A DNA stretch of 64,000 bases from Dendrolimus kikuchii (taxonomy: Eukaryota > Arthropoda > Insecta > Lepidoptera > Lasiocampidae): NCBI GenBank assembly GCA_019925095.2, contig CM034392.1:9787887-9851886 (forward strand), written 5' to 3'. Positions 39,001-46,033 of the stretch are shown one piece after another (within the stretch, counting starts at the first letter, position 1; each line of letters starts with the position of its first letter). The notes beneath the pieces are model-generated. The model made no database searches, was not told where the DNA came from, and was given only the letters and a program-made list of their open reading frames with translations. The position numbers and the translations under genes were made by a program.

Positions 39001-42000
39001 AGTGGTAAATCAAATAAATGTATAGTAAGTAAGATATAGAGACGGTATATAATTATTGTATGGTACTTAGTGTATATTTTATAAGTAAAAATTAAATTAA
39101 CGTTCAAATTTTGCAATGTATATTATTGTGTACTAAAATCATATTTGATTGATTGTAAATTATATTAATCTCTCGCCTTCAAAAAAATTACTTTGACTTA
39201 TAGGGCTTAAACTGAATACTAGACCAAACAATTAGACTATTTATAATATTGGGCACACAATATTAGGAATCTTAAGGTTAATATGAATTATAATTAAATA
39301 GATATAAAACATTAATAATTTTATATGGCTTAAGTGATGCTGGCGATAATACTCGTATGAACTGTTCTTTGTTTAATCGAAATGCGGTACGTCTAACTCT
39401 CACTTTTAATGCCTTACGTTTAATTAGAATTTCCAATAACGTTCACGTTTCTAGAATCCGTGTGCGTTCAACCGAAAAAATCTCCGGGCATACATTTCAA
39501 CCGGCAAAAAGTGGGAAACCAAAGCTTAGTGGCGGAATTATGGCGATGTGGGGCTGCTTCAACACGGAGTGCGGACAAATAAGAGGAATAGTATTTGTGC
39601 AGCTGCCCACCGACGTGCTTCGAACCATTTACAATTTTAAAGCCATTTTGGTGCCCAACGTAGCCTCCTTCAAGAAAAGATCGCTCAAAAATTAATATTT
39701 TACCCTCATTTGAAGAGACTGACTAGACGTCTGTTGTGGACTACGTATATAATTAGCAGCTTTCTTATTTGGAGGCCTTGAGATTAAAATAGAATTTTCC
39801 ACAAGAATCGACTTTCGACTTTAATTTGAACCATATTTAGTCCCCTTTAAAAGCTTTTATTTTTAGTAAGGTCGGGTAACGCGGCGTGACTAGTATTTGT
39901 TCAGAAGAGGCTAGACGAAGTGTCTCAGCCCCTGGCATGATAGGCCATCGTCATCTAGTGAACTGTGTGCGACGAAATGAAGACAAATGCGGTATTCGAG
40001 TGACGCTAACATTTGTTTGCAAGACGCATAGAATTTGAGAATCGTTAGGGCGAATCATTTGTAAACATCGAGCAAGGCTTTCACAATTGTCCTGACAAAC
40101 ACTGAAGATAAACAATAAAAAATATTTCTCCAAACGTGGACGTTTTGCAATTGACGAAATGGCGAATTTATCTAAATGGTTCAGTCATTGTTAAGGGTGT
40201 TAACATGTTAGTAAAGTTGTTAGAGTTCACACGAACTTTTGCTTCGACAAGTTAGTGAAAATGGGAAGTTAGGACATAGTCACCACGCGGGTTACGTAAA
40301 TTAGCGTAGGGTCGTTTAGTATAAATGAGCAGCATGTCATTTAGTAAGCGAATAATATGTGACGATTGGTTAAGTTAGACCGGTTAGTGGAATGCACTGT
40401 CGCCGGCGCGAGTTCACAGATGCATGGCGTGTACATTGTAAACCCCGCTGAGCTCAAGCGGGTGGTATGGCAGCAGTGTCGCCAGGTGGTGGTAGTGATT
40501 GCCGGACAGTTGGTGGTGCAAGCTCGCCAGGGGATTACCTGCTGGGTATGGCAGCCCGAAGCTAGGATAGCCCGAATAGCTACGTCCTGCCGCATAGGCG
40601 GCGTATGCTGCGGGGAAACCTGCGCAAAAAACAATCACACATTATAAAAAGCATCTAGAGCATAAATAAAGTGTGAAAAGCGAGGGTTAAACAAAAGGAT
40701 GCTTTGATTCATAGTTTAGTTCATTCAATAACCAGCCGGTAATTTTGATTCACAAGCCAATATAAATTTGCAATATAAACACGTGTCCAGTTGGCCCCAT
40801 TCTAAATTAGAGCCGTCGCATAAAAGGCAGGCGAGTATATCGTACATGTTCAGTACGACATAACGTTGGAAAATGTCCAGCATATGATATTCTGTAAACA
40901 TTGTTCAATGTCGCGGTATAAGTGATCTAATGACATCTTCATAGCACAGTAAGAGATACCTACTTTGATTAATTAATACACAAAAAGAACAGACCAGAAC
41001 TACACTATTTTACAACATGAGCAACTACTATGAAACAATTAGTACATTAACGCTTCAAAATGATTGGTTAAATTGATGTATAATTTAATTGTACTATCTG
41101 TTTCGTTAACAAAATGGATTCGGTTGTAAAACACAAAATGAATGATAGCCGGCCGACCACTCGGGATATGATTACCGAGGCGGATCGTTTATCAATATCA
41201 TTGCCAATCAAAATAGTGTATCTGTCAGGCGCCGCGATCCATCATGCGGCAGATGGACCCAACCCCCGATGCCGCGACACGCACATCACTATTGATTAAA
41301 CCTATAAACTGGCCTTACATTCAAACTGAATTAGTGTGTTAATTAGTTACAACACTAATCCGTTTCGAGATGTACCACTCATTAACCGCTATCTATGATT
41401 CAAGACATCTCTATCTGTTATTATTTACGGCTGAAATTGGGCGGTGATGAAATTTCTACTATCTGCAGTGTCGCCTACTCGTTGTTAGAATATGGAAACG
41501 CTTCAAATATCATTTGTATACAAAAAAAAAACTACCGGTCAGTAACTAAATCCCTTTTGTCCGTAACATGGTCTCATCGCCTACGGACCTTACCGACCGT
41601 TCATTTGCATTACTATCGGTTAAAATTTGACATAAACTCCATGCAAGTAATGTCAAAATTCAACCGATGGTAGGGCAAATAAATGAATAGTGAGATAGAG
41701 GAACCGGCCATTAATTGCCTTACTATCATCGGTTGAGATTTTAACCAATAATAAGGCAACTGAACCGTCGTTAAGATACAGGGACCGGGCCTGAATGAAT
41801 AGATTTACCAGGCGCTCGCCGTTGGTACTGTCTATAGATAAAGCGAACAGTTTTACGATATAGAAACCGGCCGTTAGAAAACGTCGACGAATGAATACGT
41901 TAAAAAAGTTACGTGAGGATGATCAGGTATTATTTGCATATACAAAATAGATGTGAAGTGATTTTGGAAAATAAAATATGTGAATCAACTTACCGTCAGG

Positions 42001-43992
42001 AAGAGCACCCAATGACCACATGAAATCTAGAAATGTAAAAACATTTACATAAATCGATCGATCCTTACATTTTACATTGTATGTGTGTGTTTGTTTACTT
42101 TTAGAATTATTATATAAATTTAGTAGACAATTTGTTGTGCCGTGAGACACTATTTTGCTTGGCGAAAATTTTTTAACTTACATTTTATCAGATGACAATA
42201 TAAGAAAAACTACAGAGTCAATTTATTTATACAGAGAATATTCTATACTAGATGGCAACTACTGTCGTATGTACATTCTCTAGAGTGGGGTATGTTAGTG
42301 TCTCGACTGGTCACCATTCACGACAATAAGTCGTATTCTCTCAACAATGTTAATCTATTCTACATTGTTAGTCTAAAGCTAAACATGTTAAACAAACAGA
42401 CATTTTTAAATATTTTAGAAATGATATTTATTAATCTAATTTCTACCGAAATCACCTACATTATAAGTTATTACGTACAATTAAATCTATTAGTTTACGA
42501 CAACTACATTTGATAATACAAATATGGGTGAATCAAGAACCCCTAATGTTAAGACAACAGTGACAGTTAATTATGAAAAATCCAACAACTAAATTACAAC
42601 TAATAGTTAACATAATTTGCTTTGGTAGAAATTTGGCATCGCATAATATACTTAAATAAATAAGTAAAAAGTAATAATTTAAAATAAAAAATATTCAATC
42701 AATTGTTTTATCTAGGCACACACATAATACGCATAATTTATCCATTTATCCTTTAATACAAAATAATTATAAACAAAGAGAAATAAATACTTCTAATTTT
42801 TTAAACTGATAAGACATACATCCACAGATAATAGGTACCTCTTTCCTTCCAATGATTACATTTTTTGAAAAGCCGACATCAAGCTGTGACGTTATTGTTG
42901 GTAAATAGCTAAATAATGTTATATCATTTATGAAAATATATCCAAACATGTCAGTTCAGTTATCCGCAGAAATTTCTAGTCTGGTTGCTAAAGCATTTAA
43001 TTTACATTATGGATGGATATGTAGCAAAATTGGCAAGAATCAGCAGAACCATTAGGCCCTATACCCATATTACGAACTACATGAAAATCAGAGAAATACC
43101 AGGCTCAATACTATAAAATTTCTAACTATTCGTGTATTTAAAATTAAATTGATATAAGCACTTACTACCTGGTACAAAAATATTGTTTTCATTAATCTTA
43201 ATGTTCCCTACCTAAAATTGTTCCAGCTTTTTCTACTAATTGTCAAGTATAATGTAAGATATTTATCAAAAATTTAATATGTGCTTAAAGAGCTGATGCT
43301 AGGGCTTTTCTAATTTAACTCGGTACACATTTCGAAAATCTGCTAGCTAACTGATATACTAAATGGTAATTACTAAAAATAAGACACTTTGAATATTATC
43401 AGTTTTCTTAAAGTATATCTAGATCTTAATTAGCGCAGAAGGAGGGAACAGGAAAGGAATGTCACAAGAAAATTAGGAATGATAGGAAAGAAACGACGCA
43501 GCGTAAAAGGAATGCAATATGCTCAAAGGTTTTATAGATATCCGCGAATATTAAGAATACTGATCAGAAAGGATGATGCGGGTGCTGCTGAAAGAGAATC
43601 GCGGATCAGAGTGGCAATGGGGTTGGTAAGGTTGTATGAGTCAGGGGAGAGTATAAAGTTGGGATATCGAGAGCGTGAGCGCCGAGTAGTTCAGATACAG
43701 AGTACGCTAATGGAGGTATAGTGAGTGGCGCGAGCGAAGGGCGTGGTGGGCGAGGTGCAGGCCGGAAGGCTGCTAGCGCACGCCTGTACGCAGCCCCAGC
43801 GCCTGCGCTCGCGCCAGCCACCAACAATTGCGCCGGCGCATGGACGGGATAAGGAGCATAACGCACGCCGCCGGCGCCCGGAGCTACGGCGCTACCTAAC
43901 AACTCACCGTACGCGCCGCGTCCTGCAGCTCTCGTCTTAGCCAAATTTGCTGGCAGCATAACTTCTTTTGGTTGTGCCTTTTTGCATTCCAC
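17963..43992 (-). CDS. Rbp6: Rbp6 (Musashi-family RNA-binding protein), 3' part of gene, six exons, 5' end outside window
   Basis: Spliced coding sequence join: 43992-43908, 42026-41994, 40619-40539, 22433-22368, 21954-21734, 18004-17963, all minus strand. Every junction has GT/AG sites and the phases agree, giving 528 nt (175 codons plus TGA). The protein part runs from VECKKAQPKEV (the end of RRM2 and its linker in Musashi proteins) through MLPANLAKTRAAGRGAY, a Y/A/G-rich segment (FPAAYAAYAAGRSYSGYPSF), LTPNNNTPLLAQALS, a P/A/G-rich stretch and the end GPLIPAAFTNGYH. From family knowledge, such proteins bind U/AG-containing motifs in mRNA 3' UTRs through two RRMs and control translation in neural and stem cells. 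The RRM exons are not in the window. The low-complexity tail seen here is probably the disordered regulatory part. The match to insect Rbp6 is from memory of the family, not a search; it fits better than msi because of the MLPANLAKTRAAGR linker. Confidence 0.92.
18134..18250 (+). repeat. Microsatellite-linked repeat, CATA run plus core
   Basis: A run of CATA units leads into AACTTCACGCCAGTTCCCTT, then GCGGGGTAGGCACGAACAAC and TTTAGGCTTATTCTTACACACC. The same arrangement recurs at 44028-44081 and 50656-50765 (plus) and inverted at 24948-25028, 36257-36307 and 49728-49802. Confidence 0.8.
18540..18840. promoter_or_regulatory. Candidate conserved non-coding block in last intron
   Basis: Balanced composition and no simple repeats or LINE words, unlike both flanks. 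It contains an open plus frame (18570-18839) lacking recognisable protein features. Intronic position suggests an enhancer or splicing element. Confidence 0.3.
21385..21660 (-). mobile_element. Decayed LINE ORF2 fragment next to Rbp6 splice donor
   Basis: Minus-strand, with frameshifts: ERRGKMFGYML, then LSTLIEVRVEARR, NRKPRQASMNQLQEKVGIVS and a KRLEEAP-like end. This resembles the terminal part of a common insect non-LTR ORF2 (RLGYLLRH...GKRGRGRPR...MNQLQEKV). It lies about 70 bp beyond the donor of the exon ending at 21734. Confidence 0.6.
21734..21954 (-). CDS. Rbp6: Rbp6 exon: P/A/G-rich C-terminal segment
   Basis: 221-nt GC-rich exon with acceptor GACTTTCCACAG and donor CCCCA|GTGAGT. 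After two bases completing a Val codon it encodes 73 residues: MNNYQAAAAGFGPP, then an A/G/P-rich stretch, DVYGSAADSVGYVQAASP, QPSGFPAIAVSRAPLNYTP. It ends in phase 0, matching the start of the terminal exon at 18004. The Met at its second codon is internal, not a start. Only about 70 bp beyond its donor a decayed LINE fragment begins, so the element inserted very near a constrained splice site. Confidence 0.92.
22368..22433 (-). CDS. Rbp6: Rbp6 exon (DLTNGQLTPNNNTPLLAQALS)
   Basis: 66-nt exon, acceptor TTTGCAG before 22433 and donor CAG|GTGAGG after 22368. It supplies two bases of a Val codon, then 21 residues containing LTPNNNTPLLAQALS, and leaves one base that joins TG of the next exon to give another Val. 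The N/T/P/L segment is characteristic of the C-terminal part of insect Rbp6. It is phase-symmetric, so it could be skipped without frame loss. It is followed by a short 413-nt intron, whereas the intron before it is about 18 kb. Confidence 0.9.
24060..24545 (+). mobile_element. Dispersed lepidopteran repeat, near-full copy
   Basis: Blocks in order: ATGCCGTGTCTGTACATTGA, ACCCAACTGGAATAGGCTAT, ATTTCTTATCTATTTGTCTG, TTCACGTAAAAACTACTATA, CGATTTCGATGCGGTTTTCG, ACTTAAAATCTGCGCTATC. Further copies lie at 1-58, 44100-44465, 51690-52150 (minus) and 57700-58060. Non-coding; probably the 3' part of a retroelement or a non-autonomous element. Confidence 0.65.
24948..25028 (-). repeat. Microsatellite-linked repeat, inverse copy
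   Basis: GCCTAAATGGCACTCTGTTG, TTCGTGCCTACCCCGAAAGG, GAACTGGCGTGAAGTTATG then TATG units: the reverse of the 18134 family. Confidence 0.8.
26207..26640 (+). mobile_element. 5'-truncated non-LTR retrotransposon with intact C-terminal coding segment
   Basis: An open frame 26229-26618 holds WDATCVDTLA, an A-rich segment, YIFVAFGVETLGPWGPGAHH and QRISVAIQRGNAASILGTLP. From memory these motifs mark the last part of retrotransposon reverse transcriptase proteins found in many invertebrates. No RT catalytic motif is present, so the element is 5' truncated. Related broken copies lie at 13530-13745 and 52870-53195. The exact LINE clade is not assigned. Its ATG is probably internal. Confidence 0.6.
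27140..27350 (+). mobile_element. LINE 3' end (CGGTCCCGGCAGACGTTGTC type)
   Basis: CGGTCCCGGCAGACGTTGTC, CTGCCCTGAAAAAAC, CCGATTCTAGCGCC and TCATCAAAATCGGTTAAGTC are shared with 47275-47430. This is a retroelement 3' tail, ending in ATTTATATAGATTT. Confidence 0.6.
27410..27440. terminator. Perfect palindrome carrying AATAAA on both strands
   Basis: Arms of 14 bp (AATAAATTAGGAGT and its exact inverse) around a 3-base loop. AATAAA occurs at each outer edge, once on each strand. It lies 195 nt downstream of the TAA of the candidate last exon at 27633. A poly(A) role is an inference only. Confidence 0.35.
27633..27829 (-). CDS. Unrecognised open segment; candidate alternative last exon or transposon exon
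   Basis: An open segment in minus orientation follows a weak acceptor (AATATAG, few pyrimidines) and encodes 64 residues with protein-like composition, including GRHPTSEEELLSFSELRNYE and TAPEFIDECVLPR, ending at TAA 27633-27635. It begins with two bases in the phase needed after the exon ending at 40539, so splicing would give ...PYPA-V-DSRLGL.... It has no ATG of its own. A donor-like G|GTAAAC overlaps the stop, so it could also be an internal exon of something else. I do not recognise the sequence; acidic S/E-rich text of this kind also occurs at transposase N termini. An AATAAA lies at 27440-27435. Confidence 0.2.
28350..28560 (+). mobile_element. LINE 3' end (TAGCTGTGCCCGTGACTTCG type)
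   Basis: Begins with ACTAGCTGTGCCCGTGACTT then CGCCCGCGTGGATTATTTTT. This is a very common 3' terminal sequence in lepidopteran genomes, usually assigned to RTE-like retroelements. It is inserted in the 18-kb intron. Confidence 0.6.
29540..29620 (+). repeat. Repeat shared with 49235-49320
   Basis: AAGTTTCTTGCGCGGCTTCT, TCTCTTCAAGCCACAACAAG and TTGCGAAGCGGTGGTA align with about 75 percent identity by eye to 49246-49300. A retroelement 3' end is likely. Confidence 0.5.
29740..29880 (+). repeat. Repeat with GATCACGGCTACTGAAAAGT block, three diverged copies
   Basis: GATCACGGCTACTGAAAAGT, GGTCGAAACGTCGG and ACGTAGTTTTATTATGTACA CTAGTCGCGAAAAC. Diverged relatives occur at 28725-28805 and 56440-56560. 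Non-coding tail of a dispersed element. Confidence 0.55.
31231..31600 (-). mobile_element. 5'-truncated Jockey-like LINE, ORF2 C-terminus plus 3' tail
   Basis: Minus-strand frame 31549-31337 reads RPTRQRRDVHPHFLEQPRST, TQRFSSIFIPRTTMIWKKLP, ATVFHHDMGFFKKGAIKFLRGR and a stop. The SFIPRTxxxWNxLPxxVF...FKxxxxxFL pattern is the end of Jockey-type ORF2 proteins. A 3' UTR follows, ending in an A run at 31231-31240. This piece is unbroken, so it may be a fairly young insertion. Confidence 0.65.
33341..33382 (-). CDS. Candidate 42-nt cassette exon of Rbp6
   Basis: Within the 18-kb intron a GC-rich block holds, in minus orientation, a perfect TACTAAC branch-point match (33427-33433), a pyrimidine-rich stretch, an acceptor ACACGCAG and a strong donor G|GTAAGCG after 33341. 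The 42 nt between them keep the frame between the exons at 40539 and 22433 and add AWCPRRTSTHQTAA with no stop. Evidence is splice signals and phase only; I do not recognise the peptide, and a search for conservation or RNA reads would decide it. The same block is open in other frames, so chance is possible. Confidence 0.25.
36257..36307 (-). repeat. Microsatellite-linked repeat, short inverse copy
   Basis: GGAACTGGCGTGAAGTCATG followed by eight or so TATG units; truncated at the left. Confidence 0.75.
37300..37440 (-). repeat. LINE 3'-UTR fragment related to 31231-31340
   Basis: GCAGACGAGCAGACGGGCTA, then TGACTGCCGTCGTCTATGAA and CATTTGCAAACATCAAGG parallel the 3' UTR of the 31231 element and of 56920-57240. 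Confidence 0.5.
37735..38460 (-). mobile_element. CR1/Jockey-like LINE ORF2 C-terminus with 3' tail
   Basis: Minus-strand with frameshifts: YIALCQSVLRYCISVWGGAA, then KTMFLKLERAQRAVLK, KPFRYATQQLLAECVYL. This is the YxxLxxSxLxYGxxxWG...QKRAxR pattern just after the RT domain of many LINEs. The tail at 37735-37755 (inverse ATTGATTTTGATTTTGA) is a typical LINE 3' end. Confidence 0.6.
37889..37911. repeat. GT dinucleotide microsatellite
   Basis: About ten GT units next to a decayed LINE tail. Confidence 0.85.
40414..40619 (-). CDS. Rbp6: Possible alternative last exon of Rbp6 (read-through form)
   Basis: Reading past the weak donor at 40538 continues the frame for 41 residues (starting GNPLASLHHQLSGNHYHHLA, ending YNVHAMHL) to a TGA at 40414-40416. 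The extension is GC-richer than the intron after it and His/Leu/Tyr-rich, like the rest of the Musashi tail, and the composition drops back to AT-rich soon after the stop. Inferred: an isoform that ends here and lacks the exons at 22 kb and 18 kb. It could instead be chance read-through of intron sequence. Confidence 0.5.
40539..40619 (-). CDS. Rbp6: Rbp6 exon: Y/A/G-rich segment (FPAAYAAYAAGRSYSGYPSF)
   Basis: 81-nt exon with acceptor TTTTTTGCGCAG before 40619 and donor G|GTAATC after 40539. It starts with two bases (GT) that complete a Gly codon, encodes 26 residues including FPAAYAAYAAGRSYSGYPSF and LPYPA, and leaves one base. That base joins TT of the exon at 22433 to give Val-Asp-Leu-Thr. 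The exon is phase-symmetric (81 nt). The donor GTAATC is weaker than the consensus, which fits a regulated choice between splicing and read-through into the coding-like sequence to 40414. Confidence 0.92.
41110..41290. promoter_or_regulatory. Candidate regulatory block with clustered homeodomain-like words
   Basis: TTTATCAATATCATTGCCAA followed by TCAAAATA, GGATCGT/GCGATCCATC pairs and ATCACTATTGATTAAA lie within 180 bp of the intron between two Rbp6 exons. ATCAAT and CCAATCA words resemble CUT, PBX and other homeodomain sites. Confidence 0.3.
41603..41790. repeat. Cluster of inverted and direct repeats
   Basis: Arms 41603-41633 and 41650-41680 pair at 26 of 31 positions (ATTTGC, ATCGGTT, TTTGACAT). 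A second, diverged unit starts at about 41703 (ACCGGCCATTAATTGCCTTA) and ends near 41765. The two hairpins are arranged in tandem and may be a small palindromic element that duplicated. Confidence 0.55.
41994..42026 (-). CDS. Rbp6: Rbp6 microexon (FMWSLGALPD)
   Basis: 33-nt exon with acceptor TTTACATTTCTAG and donor G|GTAAG. It completes a split Asp codon (G from the upstream exon plus AT), encodes FMWSLGALPD and leaves one G that joins the next exon to give Gly-Phe-Pro. Length is divisible by three and both flanking phases are the same, so skipping it would keep the frame. The motif between the AGRGAY and GFPAAYAAYAAG segments matches the order remembered for insect Rbp6. Confidence 0.9.
42027..43907 (-). 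other. Rbp6 intron (1.9 kb), mostly featureless
   Basis: AT-rich intron between the linker exon and the microexon. Apart from the coding-like read-through at its start (43606-43907), nothing recognisable was seen. Confidence 0.8.
43606..43992 (-). CDS. Rbp6: Possible alternative (read-through) last exon of Rbp6
   Basis: If the donor at 43907 is not used, the frame continues for 100 residues after GRGAY and stops at a TGA at 43606-43608. The extension is rich in A, G, P and R, starts GELLGSAVAPGAGGVRYAPY, and contains AAYRRALAAFRPAPRPPRPS, in clearly GC-rich sequence unlike the surrounding intron. Composition resembles the A/Y/P-rich tails of Musashi proteins, so a retained-intron isoform with a different C terminus is plausible. 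Seen: the open frame and the composition shift. Inferred: that it is translated. Alternatively the region is a GC-rich splicing control block that is open by chance. Confidence 0.45.
   Translation of the reverse strand: MECKKAQPKEVMLPANLAKTRAAGRGAYGELLGSAVAPGAGGVRYAPYPVHAPAQLLVAGASAGAGAAYRRALAAFRPAPRPPRPSLAPLTIPPLAYSVSELLGAHALDIPTLYSPLTHTTLPTPLPL
43908..43992 (-). CDS. Rbp6: Rbp6 exon: end of RRM2 plus linker (VECKKAQPKEV...GRGAY)
   Basis: 85-nt exon, acceptor TTGTTTCAG before 43992 and donor G|GTGAGT after 43908. It starts in phase 0 and encodes 28 residues plus one base of the next codon. VECKKAQPKEV is the last beta strand of RRM2 and its exit linker in Musashi proteins, where the K-rich segment contributes to RNA contact. 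MLPANLAKTRAAGR follows and is typical of insect Rbp6. The reading frame does not stop at the donor; it remains open for another 100 codons (see the read-through entry), so this exon may also have a longer form. The preceding exon must end in phase 0 and was not found to the right. Confidence 0.93.
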
Positions 43993-44027
43993 CTGAAACA
44001 AGATATTTTTTTTAAATCAATCATCAT

Positions 44028-44081
44028 TTACATACATACATAACTTCACGCCAGTTCCCTTGCGGGGTAGGCACGAACAAT
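44028..44081 (+). repeat. Microsatellite-linked repeat, truncated copy
   Basis: CATA units followed by the core and ending just after GGCACGAACAA; it lies about 36 bp before the Rbp6 exon that ends at 43992. Confidence 0.75.
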
Positions 44082-44099
44082 CATTTACTATATTATAAA

Positions 44100-44465
44100 T
44101 TTATAAAAGTCTTGTTTTTTAAATTTTTTGAGTTTCTCTCTTTGTTCGATATTCACGTAAAAAGTACTGGGCCGATTTCGATGCGGTTTCGCTGATCGAT
44201 AGTAAATTCTCGGACTTAAAATCTGCGTTACTGTATAACCCGGAAATCCTACAGGAATGTTCTTGGATGCGGTTTAAAATGGCCCGGTTGAAAATTAATC
44301 GGACTCCAATGTAATCTTTTCATTGTTCGATAGCAATTTTCCTATCATAAATCTGTGATACTTTATATCCCGGGAGTCGTGCTGGATTTTTTCCAGGTTC
44401 CAAGTTGTTAGGATACGTAAAAATTAGATTATTCCGTCCAACGTGGATGTGGGCACGGGCGGATC
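44100..44465 (+). mobile_element. Copy of the 24060 dispersed repeat family
   Basis: TTCACGTAAAAAGTACTGGG, CCGATTTCGATGCGGTTTCG, CGGACTTAAAATCTGCGTTA and TATATCCCGGGAGTCGTGC match the family. It ends in GTGGGCACGGGCGGATCCTA, as such repeats often do. Confidence 0.6.
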
Positions 44466-45691
44466 CTAGTAAATAATAAAACTTCGAGTAATAAATAACT
44501 ATATTCAAAATTATTTAGTACTTTCCATGATTAAAATCGGAATATTATATAACTGTAAAGGGAATTGAATAAATATCTCCAACAGATCGAGTGACTCGCG
44601 AAATTATGGAAGAAAGGGGGGCGACAAAATCGCTCGACAATCCGTTATGCTTCACGGTTCGAATCACAAATTGAATTTTAATTTGTTTTACCAAGTCAAA
44701 GAGCTTATCATTGAATACTTATTATACAGCACAACAGATTTTATGAGGTCCCAAGTAATTATTTGGAATCATTATTACAAGTATCATTGTTGTTCCCTTA
44801 TCAAAGGGTGTTGTAGAAATAATGACTGAAAATATTTATTAAAGCAACCTATCGAGGGGCCGCTTATCCCAGTAATGAATTTACCTCGTAATTAAACCTT
44901 GCATCTAATCGACCCATTAAGTAATTTTAAAAAGCATTACGAATTTGCGCCTCCCTGACGATGGGTAAGAGGGAGTAAGTATTTAAAGCCTGATTTTCAT
45001 TTACTTACACAATTAAAAATATAATTGTTCCACTAAATACCATAAATACAAAACATAATAATAAAAAATTACTCTGTCCATAGAGACAGAGTTGGCTGGG
45101 GAAGAAAATAACACAAATAAAGAAAAGAGACTCAAACCAAATTACATTACTTCCAAATTTAACATAAACAATATGAACATAGAAGTCGTATGTGGCATTT
45201 TTACATACTTTTTACTATGTCAGTTCTTAGTCTTACAATCAATAACAACCCATTGATTTATATATGAACAGTAAACTATTCAAATCAAGATAGGTACTTG
45301 AGCTGAAACCAATTAGACTCATAGACGTTGAAGTACTTCATTCACTTGATTCATGTCACTAAGGAAACATTCAGAACATCTTCCGAAGCATATAAAAACT
45401 TTCGCAGTTACATAGTACTACATAATCGCGACGTGTCCTCGTTTGTTGAATGTGTGTGTATGTAGGGTGCATAAAGTCGTGTCTACATTTGTCATGTGGC
45501 CGTCAAAAGCCGACAAATGAATACTTGGCGACGATGTCTGCGCACATTGTGCACTTTGTACAAGTTTTTGCGACGGTATGGAACTATAGTAATTAACTGC
45601 AGTATATCTTTCTTAGAACCTATATTCCCTTCTTTATTATAAATCTAATACTTCTATGATATTATGTAGTTATTATTTAGGGCATCAAGTT

Positions 45692-46033
45692 TTTTTTGAA
45701 GTGAAATTTCTTTAGAATCGTTGTGATTTGAAACTCTATGAAAGGAAAAAGCGACACTAAAAAAGGAATTAACACATAAATCTATAGGACTAGGCCTGCG
45801 AGAGAATGAGATAGAATACATTATATTTAATAATTTAAACACTGTGCTCATACAGATAGAGTTGGCATTGTTTCAAAGTTTTTCGTTAATAATTTAAATT
45901 TCGTGTTTGAAAACTTAAAATGTGATAACGATATACGAAAAGTGACGTCACGAAATTTAGAATCCCGCACACCCCTTGTCACACTTTGTGTTACTTCTAT
46001 TGCGTGTTAACTGCACACACACACACACAGTTT
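45692..46033 (+). mobile_element. Copy of the 9434-9955 repeat family, uninterrupted
   Basis: Follows the same order of blocks (GAAGTGAAATTTCTTTAG, GATTTGAAACTCTATGAAA, GGCCTGCGAGAGAATGAG, GACGTCACGAAATTTAGAAT, CA-repeat end) without the nested hairpin. Confidence 0.6.

Larger units (their letters stand above)
22434..40538 (-). other. Rbp6 18-kb intron
   Basis: Long intron between the exons at 40539 and 22433. It holds LINE fragments (26207-26640, 31231-31600, 37735-38460), lepidopteran repeat 3' ends (24060-24545, 27140-27350, 28350-28560), GC-rich blocks (22880-23040, 23540-23710, 33200-33440, 34080-34290), a bidirectional AATAAA palindrome at 27410-27440 and two candidate exons described separately. 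The stretches 34380-36190 and 38470-39340 are AT-rich, with nothing recognisable. Confidence 0.8.
40620..41993 (-). other. Rbp6 intron with GC-richer block and inverted-repeat cluster
   Basis: 1.4-kb intron. Around 41110-41290 is a mixed-composition block with clustered ATCAAT/CCAATCA homeodomain-like words, a candidate regulatory element. Around 41590-41790 is a cluster of inverted repeats. No coding exon was seen. Confidence 0.75.
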
